From Winogradskyella aurantiaca (GTDB lineage: Bacteria > Bacteroidota > Bacteroidia > Flavobacteriales > Flavobacteriaceae): a stretch of DNA of 64,000 nt. Below, in pieces: positions 24,997-33,777 of this stretch (position 1 is its first letter; each line of letters begins with the position of its first letter). The stretch spans positions 124,001 to 188,000 of the forward strand of contig NZ_QKTV01000004.1 in NCBI RefSeq assembly GCF_003362725.1, read 5' to 3'. A model generated the notes under the pieces. The model was given only the letters and a program-made list of their open reading frames with translations, was not told the origin of the DNA and ran no database searches. A program made the translations under genes and the position numbers.

Positions 24997-25161
24997 ATGA
25001 AAAAATATGTCCCCATTGAAGAGGGTGATTACTATTTAACCCCAGAAGGATATCGCTGTTTTACAGAACAATACCATTTAAAAAGAGGATACTGTTGTGA
25101 AAGCGGATGCAGGCACTGCCCCTATGGATTTGATAAGAAAACCCAAAGCACAAAACGATAA
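24997..25161 (+). CDS. Small cysteine-rich protein, DUF5522-like
   Basis: The product is 54 residues from ATG 24997. It shows D-Y-Y-L-T-P-E-G-Y-R-C-F-T near residue 11, then a cluster C-C-E-S-G-C-R-H-C-P-Y-G-F near residue 33-45: four Cys plus a His, which suggests metal or iron-sulfur binding. The pattern is that of DUF5522, whose role is unknown. A longer frame from 24928 exists but starts upstream of the promoter at 24984 and is discounted. The stop TAA shares its last A with the hutU ATG (TAATG), so the two are coupled. Confidence 0.75.
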   Translation: MKKYVPIEEGDYYLTPEGYRCFTEQYHLKRGYCCESGCRHCPYGFDKKTQSTKR

Positions 25162-27164
25162 TGACACAGATTGAGCAGTTGACATTTAAAGAAGAGATTA
25201 GTTTAGGAATTCCGGACTACTTGCCACAAGCATCAGTTTACGATCCCCAAGTCAATCACGCACCTAAGCGAAAAGACATTCTTAATGCCCAGGAAAAGCA
25301 ACTAGCATTGGCAAATGCCTTGCGCTATTTTGACCCTAAATTTCATGCTGAATTAATTCCTGAATTTAAGCAAGAATTGGAGACCTATGGCCGAATCTAT
25401 ATGTATCGCTTCAGACCTACATACAAAATGTATGCGAGGCCTATTGAAGACTATCCAGCAAATACTGTACAGGCCGCTTGCATCATGATGATGATACAAA
25501 ACAACCTCGATCCAGCTGTGGCTCAACATCCACATGAATTAATCACCTATGGAGGTAATGGAGCTGTGTTTCAAAACTGGGCTCAGTATTTACTCACAAT
25601 GCAATATTTATCGGAAATGACGGATCAACAGACTCTGGTCATGTACTCGGGTCATCCACTAGGATTATTTCCATCTCATGAAAATGCTCCACGAGTTGTG
25701 GTTACTAATGGAATGATGATCCCCAATTATTCCAGTCCTGATGATTGGGAGCGATTTAATGCCATGGGAGTGACGCAATATGGTCAAATGACCGCAGGCA
25801 GCTATATGTATATTGGACCTCAAGGTATAGTTCACGGCACCACCATTACCGTCATGAATGCCTTTAGAAAAATAGGTACCTCACCCAATGGTCGTCTCTT
25901 CGTAACCTCTGGACTTGGCGGTATGTCAGGAGCACAACCTAAGGCAGGCAATATTGCCGGTTGTATAACAGTCTGTGCAGAGGTTAATCCAAAAATCACC
26001 CAAATACGATTGGATCAAGGATGGATTGATGAAAAAATTGAATCCATTGAAGAACTTATATCCAGAGTAAAGACCGCCAAAAACAACAAAGAAGTAGTCT
26101 CTATAGCATATTTAGGAAATGTAGTTGAGGTATGGGAGGCCTTTGCGCTTCACAATATTCATATAGATATAGGAAGTGATCAAACATCCTTGCATAATCC
26201 GTTTGCTGGAGGTTACTACCCTGTTGATTTAGACTTTGAAGAGGCCAATACGCTTATGGCTAAATCACCAGCAAAATTTAAGGATTTGGTATATGAAAGT
26301 CTTCGCAGACATGCCAATGCCATTAATGCGCATACCAAAAAAGGAACTTACTTTTTCGATTATGGAAATGCATTTTTATTAGAAGCTTCCAGAGCTGGCG
26401 CTGATGTTATGGTAGCAAATCCAGAAATTGGGCGCGAGTTCAAATATCCGAGTTATGTTCAGGACATTATGGGCCCCATGTGTTTTGATTATGGATTTGG
26501 GCCCTTCCGTTGGGTCTGTGGATCTGGTAGGCAAGAGGATTTAAGTATTACGGATCAAATTGCGACAGAGGTACTTGAGACTCTTATGCTAAAAGCGCCA
26601 AATGAAATTAAACAGCAAATGGCCGATAACATCCAATGGATCCAAGGCGCTCAGGAAAATGATTTGGTTGTAGGATCTAAAGCACGCATACTATATGCCG
26701 ATGCAGAAGGAAGAATAGAAATTGCCAGGGCTTTCAACAAAGCTATTTCTGAAAATAGGATAGGACCTGTTGTATTGGGTAGGGACCACCATGATGTTTC
26801 TGGTACCGATTCTCCGTATAGGGAGACAAGTAATATCTATGATGGATCTCGATTTACAGCCGACATGGCCATACATAATGTCATCGGAGATTCCTTTAGA
26901 GGAGCCACTTGGGTCAGTATCCACAACGGTGGTGGTGTTGGTTGGGGTGAAGTTATAAATGGTGGCTTTGGTATGGTTCTTGATGGAAGTAAGGAAGCTG
27001 AAAAACGTTTAACATCTATGTTGTTTTGGGATGTCAATAATGGGATTGCCAGACGCGGTTGGGCCAAAAATGAAGGAGCGGAATTCGCCATAAAAAGAGC
27101 CATGGCGGAGCATCCAGGGTTAAAGGTCACATTACCAAACCATGTAGATAAAAAGTTGTTATAA
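25161..27164 (+). CDS. hutU: Urocanate hydratase
   Basis: HutU adds water to urocanate to give imidazolone propionate, the second step of histidine degradation, with NAD+ as cofactor in the cytoplasm. The 667-residue length matches the Bacteroidota form (about 660), longer than the 550-residue proteobacterial type. Recognisable stretches are Y-G-G-N-G-A-V-F-Q-N-W, the Y-S-G-H-P-L-G-L-F block, S-G-L-G-G-M-S-G-A-Q-P-K-A and, near the end, H-N-G-G-G-V-G-W-G-E with G-R-D-H-H-D before it. hutH, hutI and hutG are not in the window. A DUF4136 lipoprotein gene starts 2 bases after its stop. Confidence 0.95.
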   Translation: MTQIEQLTFKEEISLGIPDYLPQASVYDPQVNHAPKRKDILNAQEKQLALANALRYFDPKFHAELIPEFKQELETYGRIYMYRFRPTYKMYARPIEDYPANTVQAACIMMMIQNNLDPAVAQHPHELITYGGNGAVFQNWAQYLLTMQYLSEMTDQQTLVMYSGHPLGLFPSHENAPRVVVTNGMMIPNYSSPDDWERFNAMGVTQYGQMTAGSYMYIGPQGIVHGTTITVMNAFRKIGTSPNGRLFVTSGLGGMSGAQPKAGNIAGCITVCAEVNPKITQIRLDQGWIDEKIESIEELISRVKTAKNNKEVVSIAYLGNVVEVWEAFALHNIHIDIGSDQTSLHNPFAGGYYPVDLDFEEANTLMAKSPAKFKDLVYESLRRHANAINAHTKKGTYFFDYGNAFLLEASRAGADVMVANPEIGREFKYPSYVQDIMGPMCFDYGFGPFRWVCGSGRQEDLSITDQIATEVLETLMLKAPNEIKQQMADNIQWIQGAQENDLVVGSKARILYADAEGRIEIARAFNKAISENRIGPVVLGRDHHDVSGTDSPYRETSNIYDGSRFTADMAIHNVIGDSFRGATWVSIHNGGGVGWGEVINGGFGMVLDGSKEAEKRLTSMLFWDVNNGIARRGWAKNEGAEFAIKRAMAEHPGLKVTLPNHVDKKLL

Positions 27165-27165
27165 G

Positions 27166-27750
27166 ATGAAACTAGTTACAAATTCCATTAAGCTGTTAGT
27201 ACTTGTATTATTGGTCTCTAGCTGCAATTCTGTACGTGTTGTTACCGATTATGACAGTCAGGTGGCATTTGATGATTATAAAACCTTTGCATTTTATAAA
27301 CCAGGTATAGACCAAGCAGAAATTAGTGATTTGGATAAACGTAGAATTCTAAAAGCTATTGAAACAGAACTATTGGCTAAAGGGTTTACAAAGTCCACAA
27401 ACCCTGATATGTTGGTAAGCATATTTACCAAAGCCAGTACGCGAGTCAATGTCTACAATAATGCTTGGGGCTATGGTGGCTGGGGCTGGGGTGGCTGGGG
27501 CTACCCTTATGGATATTACGGTGGCTGGGGCTGGGGTCCTGGTTGGGGTTGGGGATACGGTGGAAGCACCGTTTCTACAAGTGTTGAAGGCACATTATTT
27601 ATAGACCTGATTGATTATAACAATAAACAGCTGATTTGGCAGGGAACGGCCAAAGGAGATTTACCACAGCGTCGGGATAAAAAGGAAACCAAAATTAAAG
27701 AATTTGTCAATCGGATGATGCTTGATTTCCCACCCCAAGAGGCACAATAA
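27166..27750 (+). CDS. DUF4136 lipoprotein with a Gly/Trp/Tyr-rich segment
   Basis: The 194-residue product has a lipoprotein signal ending V-S-S-C, then V-D/T-D-Y-D-S-x-V-A-F-D-D-Y-K-T-F-A-F, the typical start of DUF4136 lipoproteins, and a C-terminal beta part with L-F-I-D-L-I-D-Y. Between about residues 102 and 138 lies a run of short repeats of Gly-Trp-Gly/Tyr-Gly (27460-27570), low complexity but in frame. The family sits in the outer membrane with unknown function. It follows hutU by 2 bases and ends at a clear terminator. Confidence 0.8.
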   Translation: MKLVTNSIKLLVLVLLVSSCNSVRVVTDYDSQVAFDDYKTFAFYKPGIDQAEISDLDKRRILKAIETELLAKGFTKSTNPDMLVSIFTKASTRVNVYNNAWGYGGWGWGGWGYPYGYYGGWGWGPGWGWGYGGSTVSTSVEGTLFIDLIDYNNKQLIWQGTAKGDLPQRRDKKETKIKEFVNRMMLDFPPQEAQ

Positions 27751-27769
27751 AACAAACACTTCCTAATCG

Positions 27770-27796
27770 AATCACCTGATAATCAGGTGATTTTTT
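27770..27796 (+). terminator. Terminator after the hutU operon
   Basis: AATCACCTGAT (27770-27780) and ATCAGGTGATT (27782-27792) are perfect complements, realistically a 9-base stem with a small loop, followed by six T residues (27791-27796). Confidence 0.8.
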
Positions 27797-27833
27797 ATTT
27801 TAACACATTTCCAATCTTCTAAATAGAATCCAG

Positions 27834-27841
27834 TATATTTG
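27834..27841 (+). promoter_or_regulatory. -7 box TATATTTG for the SulP gene
   Basis: Exact TAnnTTTG match, 24 bases before the ATG at 27865. An AAGGAG Shine-Dalgarno sequence (27851-27856) sits between, unusual for this phylum. Confidence 0.6.
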
Positions 27842-27850
27842 CCGCTTTTT

Positions 27851-27856
27851 AAGGAG
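27851..27856 (+). promoter_or_regulatory. Shine-Dalgarno AAGGAG for the SulP gene
   Basis: AAGGAG lies 8 bases before the ATG at 27865, in a good window for ribosome binding. Most genes here have no such site, so it may lift translation of this membrane protein. Confidence 0.5.
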
Positions 27857-27864
27857 CGTCGGAT

Positions 27865-29487
27865 ATGTCACTAGTTCAAACCACAATAAAGAACTTTACT
27901 CAAAACCCAAAAAATGATATTCTCTCAGGGCTAACCGTGGCTCTGGCTTTAGTCCCTGAAGCAGTGGCCTTTGCATTTGTTGCAGGGATAGACCCATTGG
28001 TTGGGCTTTATGGTGCCTTTATGATGGGTTTAATTACGGCGCTGTTCGGGGGTCGTCCCGGTATGATTTCTGGTGCTACTGGAGCCATGGCTGTTGTCAT
28101 GGTACACTTAATTCAAAAAGGAAATGAAGTTGGGTTGAGTTTAGCAGATCCCATTGATAATTTAGGATTACAATGGCTTTTTATAACCCTATTAATTGTT
28201 GGTGGTATACAAGTATTGGCAGGTATTTTGAGACTCGGTAAATTTGTAAGACTGATTCCTCATCCCGTTATGCTAGGCTTTGTAAATGGATTGGCAATCG
28301 TCATATTCCTATCCCAACTTGGTCTGTTTAAAGAACGAATAGATGGAGAGATGCAATATATGACAGGGACTACACTATGGACCATGTTAGGACTTGTAGC
28401 GCTAACGATGGGTATCATGTTTGGACTACCTAAACTTACCAAAAAGATTCCTGCAGCCTTAACAGCTATTATTGTTGTCGCTGCCATCACCATACTTGGA
28501 AAACTAGATGTAAGTACTGTTGGATCTTTTATTAGAGAAGGTGGCGGTTCGGGTCTTAAAGGAGGGCTTCCTTCATTTCAAATTCAAATATTTAGTCTTT
28601 TTGACACCCTAAATGGGCACTGGAATTTGATCATTTCTACCGCCTTTATTTTGGCAGCGGTTGGACTTATAGAATCACTAATGACCTTAACTCTGGTCGA
28701 CGAATTGACCGAAACTCGTGGTAGTGGTAATCGGGAGTGTGTAGCGCAGGGTGGGGCCAATATTTTAAATGGTCTTTTCGGCGGAATGGGTGGATGTGCC
28801 ATGATTGGACAATCCATCATCAACGTAAATTCTGGTGGTCGTGGAAGATTATCTGGGACTATTGCTGCCATTGCACTGCTTTGTTTTATTCTTTTTGCTG
28901 CTCCACTTATAGAACAAATTCCAATTGCGGCACTTGTTGGAGTTATGTTTATGGTAGTCATTGGAACCTTTGCCTGGTCGAGCTTTAGAATTTTACATAA
29001 AATCCCTTTAACAGATGCGATTGTGCTAATTGCTGTTTCCGCCATCACAGTTTGGCAGGATCTAGCTATTGCTGTTATTGCTGGCGTCATAATGTCGGCC
29101 TTATCCTTCGCCTGGAAAAATGCAAAGATGATTAGAGCTCGTAAGAGTTTTAAGGATGATGGTACAAAGGTTTACGAAATCTGGGGGCCGCTGTTCTTTG
29201 GATCCATTCAGAATTTCAATTCAAAATTCGATGTAAAAAACGACCCAGATAAGGTTGAGATTGATTTTATTGAATCACAAGTTACAGATCACTCCGGAAT
29301 TGAAGCTTTAGAAAATCTTGCAGACAAGTATATTGCGGCCGGTAAACAGATAACTTTAAAGCATTTGAGCCCCGATTGTAAAGCGCTGCTTTTGAAGGCG
29401 AACCCTGGTTTTGAAAAGGTGATTGAAGAAGATATTGAAGACCCAAGGTATCATGTAGTAACTGATCTTATGGATGCAGAGGTATAA
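27865..29487 (+). CDS. SulP family inorganic anion transporter with STAS domain
   Basis: The 540-residue protein has about 10-14 membrane helices and then a C-terminal cytoplasmic STAS domain from about residue 430. Family marks are L-S-G-L-T-V-A-L-A-L-V-P-E-A-V-A-F-A near residue 20, G-L-Y-G-A-F-M near residue 48, and Q-G-G-A-N-I-L-N-G-L-F-G-G-M-G-G near residue 297. It moves sulfate, bicarbonate or a similar anion; the sequence alone does not distinguish. A bestrophin gene ends 4 bases after it on the other strand. Confidence 0.88.
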   Translation: MSLVQTTIKNFTQNPKNDILSGLTVALALVPEAVAFAFVAGIDPLVGLYGAFMMGLITALFGGRPGMISGATGAMAVVMVHLIQKGNEVGLSLADPIDNLGLQWLFITLLIVGGIQVLAGILRLGKFVRLIPHPVMLGFVNGLAIVIFLSQLGLFKERIDGEMQYMTGTTLWTMLGLVALTMGIMFGLPKLTKKIPAALTAIIVVAAITILGKLDVSTVGSFIREGGGSGLKGGLPSFQIQIFSLFDTLNGHWNLIISTAFILAAVGLIESLMTLTLVDELTETRGSGNRECVAQGGANILNGLFGGMGGCAMIGQSIINVNSGGRGRLSGTIAAIALLCFILFAAPLIEQIPIAALVGVMFMVVIGTFAWSSFRILHKIPLTDAIVLIAVSAITVWQDLAIAVIAGVIMSALSFAWKNAKMIRARKSFKDDGTKVYEIWGPLFFGSIQNFNSKFDVKNDPDKVEIDFIESQVTDHSGIEALENLADKYIAAGKQITLKHLSPDCKALLLKANPGFEKVIEEDIEDPRYHVVTDLMDAEV

Positions 29488-29490
29488 TAC

Positions 29491-30552
29491 CTACATCTGA
29501 ACATTTCGTTCTTCAGGAAATTGGGTTGGAATATCTTCATGGTTTTCATCAAGCATCTGTCTCAAATTAATTTCAATCGCTCGTGAAATAGTGGAAATCG
29601 GAACATCATTAGGCACCCCTTCAAACGGATTTTCACCTACTCTAGCCATGCGCTCCATTACATGGAATGCCCATGACACCACGCCACAAAATGGAATTGC
29701 CGCCCATATAAAATAGTTACCAATATGATAAAAATCATCCAGCATACTTTCTCCAATTTCAGCAAACTCTGGAATTAAACCAAAAGGAAGTAACACAGCA
29801 AATACTCTTGTTAAATACAAAGACAAACTTGCATATTGCCTTGGGTATGGGAAATTCTTAATTCGTTCAGATTTACCTTGGTGTGTAAATAATTCTTCTA
29901 AAACATTTTCCAGATTTATAAAAGCAAATTGCCATAAACAACCTTTTTCTTTTAGCCGTCTTAAATGTTCAGACTGAAGAAATAAGATTGCCGTTGGTTT
30001 ATTCCCCTTGCTTAATACATACTCATGTTCTTCTCTAGATAGGTACATCAATAAATTATCCTCAAGGGTAGATACCTCTTCTGGAATATGAATAGAATTT
30101 CTCCACTCTCGATTTGTTACAGCGGTATGCTGTGTTTCCCAGGATTTACGTGTACGCATAGCATATCGCAAGGCCGTTAACCAAGCAATGTGTCTATAAA
30201 TCAAAACACGACGTTCCTCTATAAGTTCTTCTTCTGTAAGCTGTGCTTGATCCTCATAAGGTCGAATCATATCCTGCACTTTCATACCCCAGGTTCGTGA
30301 TGTGTTAACGATGGCCCCCCATATTTTTCGAGCCTCCCAAATTCTTCCGTAGGCCGAATTGTTTTGAAAACCAATCATAAATGCTACGGCAGTACCAATC
30401 AATGCCACGGGAGTCCAAGGAACATTCAAAAATGTAAAATCAAAGACCCTATATAACACTGTTATAACACCAGCATATCCTAAATAAATTAGGGTTTCAC
30501 CACGGGTCCAAAGCACCATTTCCTTTACGGAATAACGTCTTTTTGTGAGCAC
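29491..30552 (-). CDS. Bestrophin family ion channel
   Basis: The 353-residue protein carries bestrophin-type features: an N-terminal W-T-R-G-E-T-L-I-Y-L helix, F-M-I-G-F-Q-N-N-S-A-Y-G-R-I-W-E-A-R-K-I-W-G near residue 80, and a late F-C-G-V-V-S-W-A-F-H-V-M-E-R with G-E-N-P-F-E-G-V-P-N-D-V-P, a typical calcium-clasp-like acidic block of the family. Bacterial homologues conduct anions or sodium. It is convergent with SulP, and a functional link is possible but unproven. It lies 54 bases after the E1 gene on the same strand. Confidence 0.82.
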   Translation of the reverse strand: MLTKRRYSVKEMVLWTRGETLIYLGYAGVITVLYRVFDFTFLNVPWTPVALIGTAVAFMIGFQNNSAYGRIWEARKIWGAIVNTSRTWGMKVQDMIRPYEDQAQLTEEELIEERRVLIYRHIAWLTALRYAMRTRKSWETQHTAVTNREWRNSIHIPEEVSTLEDNLLMYLSREEHEYVLSKGNKPTAILFLQSEHLRRLKEKGCLWQFAFINLENVLEELFTHQGKSERIKNFPYPRQYASLSLYLTRVFAVLLPFGLIPEFAEIGESMLDDFYHIGNYFIWAAIPFCGVVSWAFHVMERMARVGENPFEGVPNDVPISTISRAIEINLRQMLDENHEDIPTQFPEERNVQM

Positions 30553-30606
30553 AGCTTAGCAATTTAAGTTTTGAAGATACTAAAATCTGCGAAGCTTGAA
30601 AACTGA

Positions 30607-32655
30607 CTAATACGCTATAAGCTCTTGTATCTTTGAGATGACTTTTTCAGTGGACGGAATCATGGTCTGCTCTAGAGTAGCATTTAATGGAATTGCCGGC
30701 ATATTTTCACTCCCTATGGTCATAACTGGAGCATCTAAATACTGAAAACATTCTGCTTGAATTTTTCCTGCCAATGCCATAGCAAAACTATTATTAGAAG
30801 GCTCCTCAGTAACAACCAAACACTTTCCTGTCTTCTTAACAGAGGTCATTATTGTTGTTTCATCCAGAGGAAACAAAGTCCGAAGGTCAATGATTTCAAT
30901 TCTATCTCGCATGCCCAATTCTCCAGATGCATTATAAGCCCAGTGCACACCCATTCCGTAAGTAATAATCGCCAGGGTTTCTTCTTGTTCTTGTTTCCAA
31001 ATTTCCTGTAACAACCAGGCTTTCCCAAAGGGCAAAATGTAGTCCTCTGCAGGTTCCACAGACGTGGCGCCTTGAGTTCCTGGAACCTTAGACCAATACA
31101 ATCCTTTATGCTCTAGAATCACTACGGGGTTTGGATCATGATAAGCTGCTTTCATTAAGCCTTTAAGATCAGCCCCATTACTTGGGTAGGCAATTTTTAT
31201 ACCACGAATATTGGTTAATACACTTTCAACAGATGATGAATGATATGGTCCACCACTTCCGTAGGCACCAATAGGTACTCTTAATATCATACTCACTGGC
31301 CATTTACCATTGGTGAGGTAGCAACTTCTACTTACCTCTGTGAATAACTGATTAAGTCCTGGCCAAATATAATCGGCAAACTGTACCTCAACTATAGGCT
31401 TTAATCCAACTGCACTCATTCCAACTGTGGATCCTACAATAAATGCTTCTTGTATTGGAGTATTGAACACGCGGTCATCACCAAATTTTTGTGCTAAGGT
31501 TGCAGCCTCTCTAAACACACCACCTAGGCGACCACCAACATCCTGACCATATAGCAAGCACTCTTTATGTTTGCGCATTAATTCTTCAACGGCAAAAAGT
31601 GCACAGTCTACCATCACAACTTTATCAGCACCTTCTGGAGTTCGATCTCCAGATTCTTCAGTAATAGGAGTCGGCACAAAATCATGGGTGAATAAATCTT
31701 CTGGCTTTGGATCTTCGGCCTTAAGAGCTAATTGAAAATCCTTTTCAACTTTAGATCTAATCTCTGCTTCAATGGCCCTAATGTCTTTTTCAGCAATACC
31801 TGTATCCAATAATTGTTGTTTTAAAACAGGATAAGGATCCCTGGATTTGGCTTCCTCCAAATCGTCGCGATACCATTCCATGCGCACACCTGAAGTATGA
31901 TGGTTTAAGAGTGGGACTTTAGCGTGGACCAACATTGGACGACGTTCGGTCCGAATGGTTTTTATGACATCCTGAAGTGTTTTGTAACTCTCTTGAAAAT
32001 TAGCACCGTCTATACTAACCGCCTCTAAACCGTGAAATCCTTGAGCGTATTCAAATGCATTCTGAGCTCTCGTCTCTTCTGCATTGGCTGAGATATCCCA
32101 ACCATTATCCTGAACTAAATATAAAATGGGCATTTGTTTAAGTGCAGCCATTTGAAACGCCTCTGCAATCTCACCTTCTGTCACCGATGCATCTCCAAGG
32201 GAACATACGACAATGGGATTTTCTTCATCTGGATTGTTTAAGCCTTGTAGCTCTTTGTATTGCATACCCATTGCAACGCCAGTTGCTGGTATGGCCTGCA
32301 TACCAGTTGCCGATGATTGATGTGGAATCTTAGGTTTATCATCATCTCTTAAACTAGGATGGGAATAATAGGTACGACCACCTGAGAAAGGGTCTTCACG
32401 TTTGGCTAATAATTGCAACATTAAGTCATAAGGTCGCATTCCAATTGCCAAAAGCATGGCGTCATCCCTGTAGTATGGGAACATATAGTCCTGGGGAAGC
32501 AGCTGCATTCCGATAGCTGTTTGTATGGCCTCATGCCCTCTTGAAGTAGCATGGACATATTTTGAAACCAACTTAAAATTGGCTTCATATAATTCAGTCA
32601 TGGTTTTAGCCGTTACAAGATTGTAAAAACCTTGCTCAAGAATCTCTCGGGTCAT
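30607..32655 (-). CDS. Branched-chain 2-oxo acid dehydrogenase E1, fused alpha and beta subunits
   Basis: The 682-residue product joins the alpha and beta E1 subunits. In residues 1-330 the TPP-binding motif is G-D-A-S-V-T-E-G-E near residue 150 and Q-D-N-G-W-D near residue 180. The beta half from about residue 345 shows G-Q-D-V-G-G-R-L-G-G-V-F-R, E-V-Q-F-A-D-Y-I-W-P and R-V-P-I-G-A-Y-G-S-G-G-P-Y-H-S. It decarboxylates the 2-oxo acids of valine, leucine and isoleucine on TPP. It starts 1 base after ilvE. E3 is not in the window and is probably shared from elsewhere. Confidence 0.9.
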   Translation of the reverse strand: MTREILEQGFYNLVTAKTMTELYEANFKLVSKYVHATSRGHEAIQTAIGMQLLPQDYMFPYYRDDAMLLAIGMRPYDLMLQLLAKREDPFSGGRTYYSHPSLRDDDKPKIPHQSSATGMQAIPATGVAMGMQYKELQGLNNPDEENPIVVCSLGDASVTEGEIAEAFQMAALKQMPILYLVQDNGWDISANAEETRAQNAFEYAQGFHGLEAVSIDGANFQESYKTLQDVIKTIRTERRPMLVHAKVPLLNHHTSGVRMEWYRDDLEEAKSRDPYPVLKQQLLDTGIAEKDIRAIEAEIRSKVEKDFQLALKAEDPKPEDLFTHDFVPTPITEESGDRTPEGADKVVMVDCALFAVEELMRKHKECLLYGQDVGGRLGGVFREAATLAQKFGDDRVFNTPIQEAFIVGSTVGMSAVGLKPIVEVQFADYIWPGLNQLFTEVSRSCYLTNGKWPVSMILRVPIGAYGSGGPYHSSSVESVLTNIRGIKIAYPSNGADLKGLMKAAYHDPNPVVILEHKGLYWSKVPGTQGATSVEPAEDYILPFGKAWLLQEIWKQEQEETLAIITYGMGVHWAYNASGELGMRDRIEIIDLRTLFPLDETTIMTSVKKTGKCLVVTEEPSNNSFAMALAGKIQAECFQYLDAPVMTIGSENMPAIPLNATLEQTMIPSTEKVISKIQELIAY

Positions 32656-32656
32656 A

Positions 32657-33724
32657 TTAAACTAATTCGCGTTCTGCCTTCACCATCCAATTGAAAGGAT
32701 CGTCTTCTTTACCTATTTTAATTTCGTTTAAAGTATTATTAACCCTAACAGCAACAGGGCTTTCTTCAGACACATGAATGGTATCCTCACCATGACCAAT
32801 TTCTTTGATGTATGCAATACCCACAGCAGTTCCCGTTCCAAAGGCCTCTTCCAATGTTCCATTTATAGACGCGTCTCTAATCTCATCAATAGTAATACGA
32901 CGTTCTGTAACTTCATACCCAAAATGCCTTAATAGATCTATAACACTTGATCTTGTAATACCGTGTAATACAGATCCATCCAATTCAGGAGTTATAAATT
33001 TCCCATCGATTTTAAAGAAGATGTTCATGGTACCCACTTCTTGTATGTACTTATGTTCAGCTGCATCTAACCATAACACCTGGTCATATCCCTTAGCTTT
33101 TGCAATTTCAGTTGGTCTGATTGCCGCCGCATAATTTCCTGCCGCCTTAGCTTCACCGGTACCACCATGAGCTGCACGGATATAGTGATTTTCTGCCCAT
33201 AACCTAATATGCTTGCTAAAATAGGGACCAGATGGAGATGCCATGATTATAAATTTATAACTAGTAGCTGCACGCATTCCAATGAAGGCCTCATCTGCAT
33301 ACATAAAGGGTCTCAAATACAGGGCTGAACCAGCTTGAGGTGGAATCCAGGCCGCATCAAGGGCTACTAACTGCTTTAATCCTTCAACAAATAAATCTTC
33401 TGGAAAATCCGGCATTCCCATTCTATCTGCGCTTTCATTTAATCGCTTGGCATTCTCAAAGGGTCTAAAAAGCATCGGATCTCCATTTGGATCTTTGTAT
33501 GCCTTCATGCCTTCAAAAATAGCCTGACCATAATGCAAGGCCATAGCTGCAGGATGCGTAGCTACAGGTCTCAAAGGCTCTATACGCGGATTTATCCATT
33601 TTCCATCTTCATAATCACAAATAAACATGTGATCTGTAAATGTAGTCCCCAAAGGGATATTATTAAAATCAAGATCATGAACCTTGGACTGAGCGATGGG
33701 TGTTATTGGAATATTGTATTGCAT
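32657..33724 (-). CDS. ilvE: Branched-chain amino acid aminotransferase
   Basis: IlvE (355 residues) transfers the amino group between glutamate and the 2-oxo acids of Leu, Ile and Val with PLP in the cytoplasm. The sequence is of the longer class-IV type: H-Y-G-Q-A-I-F-E-G-M-K-A-Y near residue 67, L-Y-L-R-P-F-M-Y near residue 137, the K-A-A-G-N-Y-A block with the probable PLP lysine near residue 197, and E-V-G-T-M-N-I-F-F near residue 235. Position between the E2 and E1 genes implies a joint catabolic operon. It starts 53 bases after E2. Confidence 0.93.
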   Translation of the reverse strand: MQYNIPITPIAQSKVHDLDFNNIPLGTTFTDHMFICDYEDGKWINPRIEPLRPVATHPAAMALHYGQAIFEGMKAYKDPNGDPMLFRPFENAKRLNESADRMGMPDFPEDLFVEGLKQLVALDAAWIPPQAGSALYLRPFMYADEAFIGMRAATSYKFIIMASPSGPYFSKHIRLWAENHYIRAAHGGTGEAKAAGNYAAAIRPTEIAKAKGYDQVLWLDAAEHKYIQEVGTMNIFFKIDGKFITPELDGSVLHGITRSSVIDLLRHFGYEVTERRITIDEIRDASINGTLEEAFGTGTAVGIAYIKEIGHGEDTIHVSEESPVAVRVNNTLNEIKIGKEDDPFNWMVKAERELV

Positions 33725-33777
33725 AGTATGTAATTAAAAACTCAAACAATTATAACTAGTATTAGAATGAGTTTGAT

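Noticed and set aside
29491-30552. Bestrophin gene as part of the bkd operon
   Set aside because: It follows E1 by 54 bases on the same strand, but there is no functional link; treated as an independent gene.
33738-33774. Inverted repeat between E2 and ilvE as an attenuator or terminator
   Set aside because: The stem is only seven AT-rich pairs with a 23-base loop and no clear T tract, so support is too weak.
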